From assembly GCF_000003815.2 (NCBI RefSeq), contig NC_049997.1, forward strand, positions 14,316,323-14,380,322: a stretch of DNA of 64,000 nucleotides, given 5' to 3'. A program made the position numbers and the translations under genes. Positions within the stretch are counted from its first letter, which is position 1; every line of letters begins with the position of its first letter. The notes under the pieces were generated by a model. The model ran no database searches. It was not told the DNA's origin and saw nothing but the letters and a program-made list of their open reading frames with translations. Shown piece after piece: positions 57,251 to 64,000 of the stretch. The DNA comes from Branchiostoma floridae. Taxonomy: Eukaryota; Chordata; Leptocardii; Amphioxiformes; Branchiostomatidae.

Positions 57251-58925
57251 ACAAAGTGTGGTTTTATTGTTTTGCTTCTAATGGTGTGAATCAGATTCAA
57301 AACTGTGGATTTTTCATACATTGTGATGCCAACTCTGTTTGAATTGCCTCTAAACCCAGTGCATTTAGAACGTTGCCCGTTATACATCCTCTACTCAACA
57401 ATATGCCAGTACGCTTTAACCACCAGTCTACTAAGGTAGCCCTTTGGCACTACATAAAGTTTGTATTTGGTTACCAGGTTAGGCTGTAGTAGGCTGTAGG
57501 GACAACGTTAAATATCGAAGAGGTTGCCTTGCTTTTCTTCAAATTACTTCAACAATAAAAAAACATGTGTGGCATTTCAAACAGCGTGTGGGTAACGTTA
57601 TATGATTTGATCAATTTTCTGATCATATCTTGTAGTGCTGTGTTAGAAAGATAATGGAATCATTTGTGGCCTGCAAACTATTCTTGAAGAATTTTTTTTT
57701 AAAGCTGAGATGGAGTTAAACTATCTCAAAAGACACTGAAAGCATCCATGGTAGGGGTGAGAACAAGTTTCCTATCAATACAGGTATGTGTTGTATCTTT
57801 TACAACGGTGTCCATCTCATTGAGTGATTCTCACTAAGTTCCATCTAGATCTAGGAGATTGCTATTTGTCATCCCTGAACAAATGTGATAAATGAACATC
57901 TTGATCACAACTGTAACTATTTGAGTATTGTTGAAGAAACAAATAAATCAAGTGTGTGAGTGCATCCTGGCTTATGTACCTTTCTACCTCCATGAAAAAT
58001 GGAGGTATAGTTTTTGTTCTGTGTGCATGTTTGTGTGTTTGAGTGGGTGTGCGAGTATGTGTTTGTGTTTTTGTGTGCGTACATGTTTGTGTGTGCATGT
58101 GAGTGTGTGTATCTGTAGCTGTGTGTGTGTGTGTCTGTATCTGTGTGCGTTACCGTATGTAGCTGTGTGTGTTATGTGTGTCTGTAGCTGTGTGTGTTCG
58201 TGTGTGTACCTTTGTGTGTTTGTGTGTAGCTGTGTGTGTCTGTAGCTGTGTGTGTGTCTAGCTTTGTGTGTGTGTGTATGTGTGTGTGGTAGCTGTGTGT
58301 ATGTGTTTGTGTGTGTAGCTGTGTGTGTGTGTGTGTGTGTGAATTTCATGCAGCCATGCCTATGAAGGTGAACGTCATGCATAGATGCCAAGATGTAAAT
58401 GTCTCAAGTAGTTGTCAGTTCTCTGATCTCCCTTTATTTCCACTTTTACAACAATTTCTGGATACTTTCAAACAACAAACGCTTGAATATCACATGGAAC
58501 TGACATTGTACCTATGCAAAGACCGAGAATGGACTTTGGAATCTTCTGTTGACCCTAGCAGGCCAATGCATGACCTAGATGAGTTCACATAGAGGTCAAC
58601 GTTCTAAAGGGCGTTTGGCTGTGTTGAGAAGCAACCTTGAACCTTGAACGTGGACACCGGGGGGTGCGATGCAACGTTGGTAGAGGCATGTGGGTTTGAC
58701 TACGTGTAAATCTTGTGTTAAACTAATGCCCTCGACTTAGGAAGCAGCAAGCGTTGGCTCGACGGTTTGTCAAGACTTGGCTTTGATTGAAGTAAGGCAA
58801 AACGGGGCTTAGAATTAAGGTACGTCGTACCTGTCATGCGATTGCATGTATGTAAAAAAAAAATACTATGTATGTAGGCCCGTTGACATTCATTGTAGGC
58901 CATTGTACGATTTTCATGTATAATT
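57251..58925. other. intergenic region between the giant gene and the reductase
   Basis: No gene is supported. It holds a CCTCCATGAA-family start at 57975-58015 leading into a (TG)n/TGTAGCTG satellite (58015-58345). A CCTTGAACCTTGAACGTGG word at 58634 is repeated in intron 1 of the reductase gene (59568). Confidence 0.5.
57975..58345. repeat. CCTCCATGAA repeat start and TG-rich satellite
   Basis: ACCTCCATGAAAAATGGAGG (hairpin) followed by (TG)n interrupted by TGTAGCTG roughly every 14-30 bases. ORFs across it are cysteine- or histidine-rich artefacts. Confidence 0.8.
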
Positions 58926-58929
58926 TTCA

Positions 58930-59211
58930 AGCAGGCTGTGACAGAACCAAACGCCGACAAGGACCTTTCTGTTAATGTTACAAGACAGCTGAAGTTTGTA
59001 CGACTTCTGCACGACTATCCTACGAATTTCCTCAGCTCACGATCGTAAGCATTTGGCCTAGTCTGCCTTTGTCGTTTCAACTATATACTTAAGATTTAGA
59101 CTTTATATTAACCTTAATTCGATATCACGTGAAAACGAGTCATGACAAGGCAGTTTCTTTGGCTTGTTGCTCACTTGTTATTTTGCAGATTCATTTGAGA
59201 CTAGAGGGGAC
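58930..59211 (+). promoter_or_regulatory. probable 5' UTR and leader intron of the reductase gene
   Basis: A possible non-coding first exon ends at 59044 in CACGATC|GTAAGC. TTATTTTGCAG at 59188 would be its acceptor, leaving 23 bases of 5' UTR before the ATG at 59212. Inferred from splice consensus only. Confidence 0.35.
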
Positions 59212-62200
59212 ATGGCAATGCTCAGAGCACAACTGCGGACAGGCGGTTCCATGCCCCTTTTAGGACTGGGTACATGGGCGGTAAGATCGTGACTTTGTTA
59301 AGTCGCACAGGATAACTTCCGCCATTAGGGTCACTGCCTATGGGGTAACACCCGTTTGGTACACTGTAGGTACAAGCTGCGAAATACCAGGCTTGAATTA
59401 TAAGGTGTAATCCACTCATATCATGAAGGACTCCTTCTCTCTTCTCGATAAGTGTGGTGGGATATTTTGGCTGTAGCATTATGAACGTGAATCGCATTTT
59501 TTAATAGAGATGCCGTCAACTGGAAACAAATTGTTGCTGAGCCGGTTTCAATGATCTGAAATCCTGAACCTTGAACCTTGAACGTGGACCTTTGGGACGC
59601 CATCATTGGTCACAATGGTCGAAATCTGAAAGGCTAAAATATACAGTGCTTAATTTTATGGATGACATCCTCTGGAGACCCCAAAACTGATGCACAAGGG
59701 CAAAAAAAGAAAAATCCGGCAAAAGCAATGCTGCTAAGCCACAGGACTAAACATCCAGTCCATTCTTTCCTGGCTTTGTTCTCCTTTAGTAAGACAATAA
59801 GAGACAATCATTTCAATGATGTTTTATTGCCAAGAGGGAATTTCAAACAAAGGCGATGTGCCCCCGGGCCCCATGCCCTGACCATAGAGAGCAGATGAAA
59901 TTCTGATATCTTTTAGAACAGGCGAAAATCAATGCGCGCTTGGATGTCATCCTTAGGCCAGTGTGATCTAAAGGTGGTATCTCACTGCACTTGGGACACC
60001 GGTGCAGCACTGTGGGGTTCGAAAGATAACGAATTTCAAAGATAAATTTTCTTACGTTTTATGTATTTTGCTGTTTTCTAAGTCATACTTTTTCGTATTA
60101 TGCAATAACTAATTTATAATAAAAAAATCGGCAAAAATAACACAACAGTGCCGCAGTGCCGCACCGGTGCCCTAAGCGCAGTGAGATACCACCTTAATGT
60201 AGGCACTTGAAGGAGAATGCTGTAAGGCCGTGAAGACAGCTCTAGATCTCGGTTATCGGCACATCGACACGGCTGAGATCTACCTGAACGAGAGGGAAAT
60301 CGGGCAGGCTCTCACGGAGAAGATGGGAGAAGGTGTGAAGAGGGAGGATCTCTTTATTGTCACCAAGGTTTGTCTATATATAAGTTTTTGAAAGTTCTTC
60401 TTGCACCAAATGGTATTTTACATAAACGAACAATTAAAAAGACGAAGGTCAAGGTAGATTTTTTGCCTCCTTGGTACTGCAGTAAAACTTCCGTATTTTG
60501 TATCTTTTGTCTTGGACATGGTATATAAGGTCTTGATTTTTTTCGTGATAGGTAGATTTTCATATAAGAAAGAAGCAGTGTGGGTTTAGGCCCCCTAGCA
60601 GCTTGTGTTGGAACTGCAGTGGTGTTTTTTTCTTTTCTTTTCTTTTTCATAGCTGTTTGAAACCCGTCACCATCCCGACGATGTCTTACCGGCCTGCCAG
60701 AACAGTCTGCAAAAACTGGGACTAGACTATCTGGACTTGTACCTCATGCACTGGCCTTATGCCAGCAAGGTATGTAACTGCACCATACATACATAATGTG
60801 TTCAGTCATCACTTCCTATCACTCTGTGGTGAACGTCACAACGTATTGGAAGCAATACCTCCCTGTTAATAAATGGCCTCTTCTATTGATCCCATGATAT
60901 AGAATCATGGGGTCAAAGCATGGATGTAATATCTTATATTACGTCCATGACATTAGTTATCTCGGCCAAGTTTGATGAATCGGCTATGTCTACCACCTCT
61001 GGGGTCCGAGTTGCGGGAGTGACAGGAAATAGAGTTCAAAGAGTTGGTAAAATCCATTCGTCAACTTTGGCTCTAACAGCTTACAAAATTTCCGGGTCAT
61101 GGGGTTAATGGAAGAGGCTACTATTTCACGGAGAGGTATTGTCTATCTCTATTGTCACAAAAGATATTTCTCATGCTAGTCACATTCGGCTTAGAGTGAC
61201 AGGAAGTAATCAATGGACGCACATGGTGTTAATTTTTATTGTATGATAAATGAACGCCGGACATGCAATATACTTTTAATACTGTAAATGATGAGACTTT
61301 CGCGATGGTTTTACATGCATATTCGCGGTTTTCGAGGTGGCCTCTTCACTGCAAACTTAAAACCACCGCGAACATTTTCCTTCATCTGTATTCTGCTCGC
61401 GACGACTACGACAACCCTTCTCGGAACATGTACGTTCTGTATATTGTAACAGTATCATAATGATGAAATTTTGAGGGATGGTGGTCTTAGCGAACTTGTA
61501 ACCACCACGAACTGTCCATTTTCCAAATGCCGCGAAATTGAATCGCCTCGAACTTAAATGCGTATGTAGTACTTCTGGGGGGTATGAGTTCTTCGAACAA
61601 TTTGTATCTTACTTCCGAAAAGGCAAGTTCAACGAAAAAGGTTATAGACAGGGAAGACAACTAGCGAACACGGTGGATCAAGGAGGCGATCTGGATGAGA
61701 AAGTCAGGAGGAGGGGGGGGGGGGGGGGTTACAAGCTTAGCCACGTTTGGGATTGTTTTCTCGCCGCAAAAGCACCACCTACATCGACTACATATAGCGG
61801 TGAGAAGCAGAACTCCCGTTAGAAGTTCTGACGAAGGTGTCTGAGAGACATCGAAACGTAAGCAATGTAGGTACCTGCTGGTTGTGTAAAAAGAATTCTC
61901 CTATGTCCAATTTGTATCTTGCTACAGAGGGGTGATAACCTACATCCAGTCGATGAAAATGGGCAGCGTGCATACGGCGACACCCACTATCTCGACACGT
62001 GGAAGGTGAGAGATAGTTGATGTATACCACCATGTTTTAGTTGAACTGGTCAAGTACAGTTTAACACACCCATCTCAACCTATATTCAACATCACACAGA
62101 CACAAAGAAACGAGATGAAGCCGAACATATTTACAAATTGTATTCGAGTAGTTTTAGAACTCATTTGTTATAATTTCATTTTGTATGAGAATTTCCGTCA

Positions 62201-63938
62201 CTTATACTACGACTTCTATGTTTCTATTGTCTGTACTTAGCCCGATAGAGCATAGATACACAACAAGTACTGTCATTCATTATCTGTGCAGAAGTTACCA
62301 TTATAAGTGTATTTTGAATTCTGAACACGAAAGGTAATGCGGACCACCAATTGTTGACATCATCGGTTAGATTTAGTTTTGTAACGTTTGTTACAAATGA
62401 TATAAGAATGATGTCTGGTACATTGAGCTTGAATTGCAATTGAACACCATAAGAATGTCGTCAATGAACATGAGAAAATGTATTGAACAGGCAATGGAGA
62501 AACTTGTGGACGCAGGACTGGTGAAGGCCATTGGTCTGTCCAACTTCAACATCTCACAGATGGAGGAAATCCTGACCAATGGGAGGATCAAACCAGCTGT
62601 CAATCAAGTGAGTGTAGTTCCGCCTCTTATTGCTACTCCTACACAAACTAGTTCTAAACTGGCATATGGCATTCATCTTTTTATCAAATGATTTTTTTTT
62701 CTTGCATTAAATCTACATTATGTGAATTCTGTCGAACCGATTTCTCACCTATGCGACTATGTATTCTGGCTAAGCCATCCTTCCCAATTTGTGGGAACAA
62801 CTTTGGAGCCGGGCCAAGAGAACCTTCCCATCCTGAGAGTATCCGGTTACACCCACTTTCGCCTCACATCCTGTCACTACTACTATTCTACAACGCTCAA
62901 ATCACTGCATTCTTTTTTCACGGGGGCCAATCAAAGATTAAGATTGACAGTTGATTGAGCGGTAAGTAAGTTGATTGAAATACGGTTTATTTTTGCTGTT
63001 TCCAGGTTGAGAGCCACCCGTACCTAACATGTAACCGACTGCTGAAATACTGCACGGAAAAGGGGATTGTGATGACAGCTTACTGCCCTCTAGGAGCTCC
63101 GGGGTAAACTGCATCATTCTATCCTATTTCATCTACTCGTATGATGATGATGACAAATAACGTGCAATTATACCAGACACTACGTTTTGACAATAGATGG
63201 CGACAGATGTTGACTGAGCTTCACCTTATTACCAAGTGTGTGTGTATCTGATAAACAAAATATACTAATGCAGAATATCAGCTAACCAACTGCTTTTTTC
63301 ATAGATATAGATTTATGCTTATATTTGGGCTCTTTTCGAAACTTGACGATGATTATTTTTCTCCATACAGGGTACATGGCAGTGATTATACTTCTGCTTT
63401 AAACGATCCCATCATCAAAACTATAGGAGACAAGTATGGAAAATCAGCGGCACAGGTCAGTTGATAGTTTCCCATCTGTATCTGCAACACACACTGTATT
63501 TTCCTAAACACACTGTATTTTCCCATGCAGAGCCTCACCTGCGTTCTCTGCAACAGTCTACTCATTGGGGAGACTGTGGTAAACCGGGATGAGGTTTCCA
63601 TTTTTGTGCGCGTGGTCATTTACCGGGTGTCAGGCAATCTGCAAGTCGATTTTACCTAAATGATAATTTAGGCGATTCCCTGATTTTCTTGTTAGCTTGT
63701 TAGAGGCCAAACCCACAAAAGCGTTACTAGAACCTTTCCCCAAGTATACTGTATTTAGACTCTACATAGGAGATTGTATACATCGTTAAATTGTATGATT
63801 TTATTTTCCATATCACGTCATAGGTTACAGCAACATTGTCTATCAATCAAACAGGTGTGTCTAAGGTGGCAGGTACAAAGGGGTGTGGTTGTCATTCCAA
63901 AGAGCTCAAATCCTTCAAGGTTGAAGGAAAACTCCCAG
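59212..63938 (+). CDS. aldo-keto reductase, AKR1-type (3' end beyond the window)
   Basis: NADPH-dependent reduction of aldehydes and ketones in the cytosol. Exons 59212-59280, 60203-60367, 60653-60769, 61928-62005, 62491-62607, 63006-63103, 63371-63455, 63855-63938 join to 271 residues; the family is about 315-325, so only the C-terminal exon(s) are missing. The start [20 protein letters not shown] puts the GLGTW motif where expected. [10 protein letters not shown] gives catalytic Asp and Tyr, FIVTK the Lys, LMHWP the His; all four are present. KAIGLSNFN is the family signature and VIPKSSNP the NADP phosphate-binding motif. The exon 6 donor is one base before an apparent in-frame TAA, so splicing is needed. 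Exact subfamily (AKR1A/1B or an invertebrate branch) cannot be set here. Introns 3 and 4 carry MITE, palindromic and Penelope-like repeats; intron 2 a CCTCCATGAA repeat. Confidence 0.92.
59972..60194. mobile_element. PIF/Harbinger-like MITE abutting a splice acceptor
   Basis: Terminal inverted repeats of 41 bases (AGGTGGTATCTCACTGC..) match at 37 positions. TAA flanks both ends (59969-59971, 60195-60197), the 3-bp duplication typical of Harbinger elements. The element ends 8 bases before reductase exon 2. Confidence 0.75.
60400..60645 (+). repeat. CCTCCATGAA-family repeat fragment
   Basis: GACGAAGGTCAAGGT, TTGGTACTGCAGTAAAACTT, GATAGGTAGATTTTC, GGCCCCCTAGCAGCTTG and GGAACTGCAGTGGTG match modules of 42848-43935. 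It lies in reductase intron 2 and ends in the (TTTTC)n pyrimidine tract before exon 3. Confidence 0.55.
60803..61209. mobile_element. MITE with CACTTCCTRTCACTC ends
   Basis: CACTTCCTATCACTCTGTGG at 60809 is inverted at about 61192-61208 (AGAGTGACAGGAAGT). Inner ATGGGGTC / GACCCCAT-like and AGAGGCT / GGCCTCT words are also inverted. A related solo sequence lies at 17137-17190. Confidence 0.45.
61280..61390. repeat. palindromic repeat with TAAAACCACCGCGAAC
   Basis: TACTGTAAATGATGAGACTT then GATGGTTTTACATGCATATT mirrored by TTAAAACCACCGCGAACATT; same family as 54164-54374. Confidence 0.45.
61600..61905 (+). mobile_element. Penelope-like element fragment with hammerhead-like core
   Basis: A frame-disrupted coding remnant ([30 protein letters not shown]) is followed by CTGACGA (61828-61834), the stem GGTGTC..GACATC and GAAAC (61853-61857). 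It is the same family, inverted, as 52990-53335. A G14 run interrupts it. Confidence 0.6.
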
Positions 63939-64000
63939 GTAAACTCAATAATCTTGATTTTTTTTCGGTCTTGCTTGTGCCATTTCCAAAATACACAATG

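Noticed and set aside
57928-58391. Cysteine-rich and histidine-rich ORFs
   Set aside because: Translation of TG/CA satellite on each strand.

Overview
This is a eukaryotic, animal genomic window. It is intron-rich, with GT-AG introns of roughly 0.2-1.5 kb, many short exons, and dense non-autonomous transposons, Penelope-like and CR1-like retroelement fragments and satellites. The repeat types, the frequent TACATGTA-like words and the gene style are most like a cephalochordate (amphioxus, Branchiostoma). That assignment is inference, because no search could be run.

The window is dominated by one plus-strand gene at 3563-56791. I trace 66 coding exons that keep one reading frame with consistent splice phases. 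Their lengths sum to 10,155 nt, i.e. 3,384 codons plus a stop. The predicted product is a giant secreted protein: signal peptide, EMI-type cysteine module, EGF-like modules, a region without recognisable domains, then about 18 fibronectin-III-like repeats of 130-150 residues. The repeats share W-x-GF-x-D-x-x-SG, Y-x-W-x-x-G, Y-Y-V-x-V and VDTTPP-like linker motifs. Between two of them sits a galactose-binding-like (DUF642/CBM-like) domain. I see no C-terminal membrane anchor, so it is probably an extracellular-matrix or body-fluid protein.

A second plus-strand gene begins at 59212 and runs off the right edge. It is an aldo-keto reductase of the AKR1 type with the catalytic Asp, Tyr, Lys and His all visible; eight coding exons (271 residues) are present and only the C-terminal tail is missing. 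At the left edge (1-1400) there is weak evidence for a divergent minus-strand gene.

The introns carry the more unusual material. They hold decayed or alternative tandem copies of exons 11, 46 and 55. They also hold several Penelope-like remnants whose ends contain hammerhead-ribozyme-like cores, a CR1-like reverse transcriptase fragment next to a perfect 21-bp hairpin, and hAT-like and PIF/Harbinger-like elements with target-site duplications. Other contents are a 27-bp minisatellite that is open in several frames, a CCAAT-box-bearing tandem repeat that supplies a splice acceptor, and a 414-base assembly gap (45798-46211) that lies wholly in an intron.
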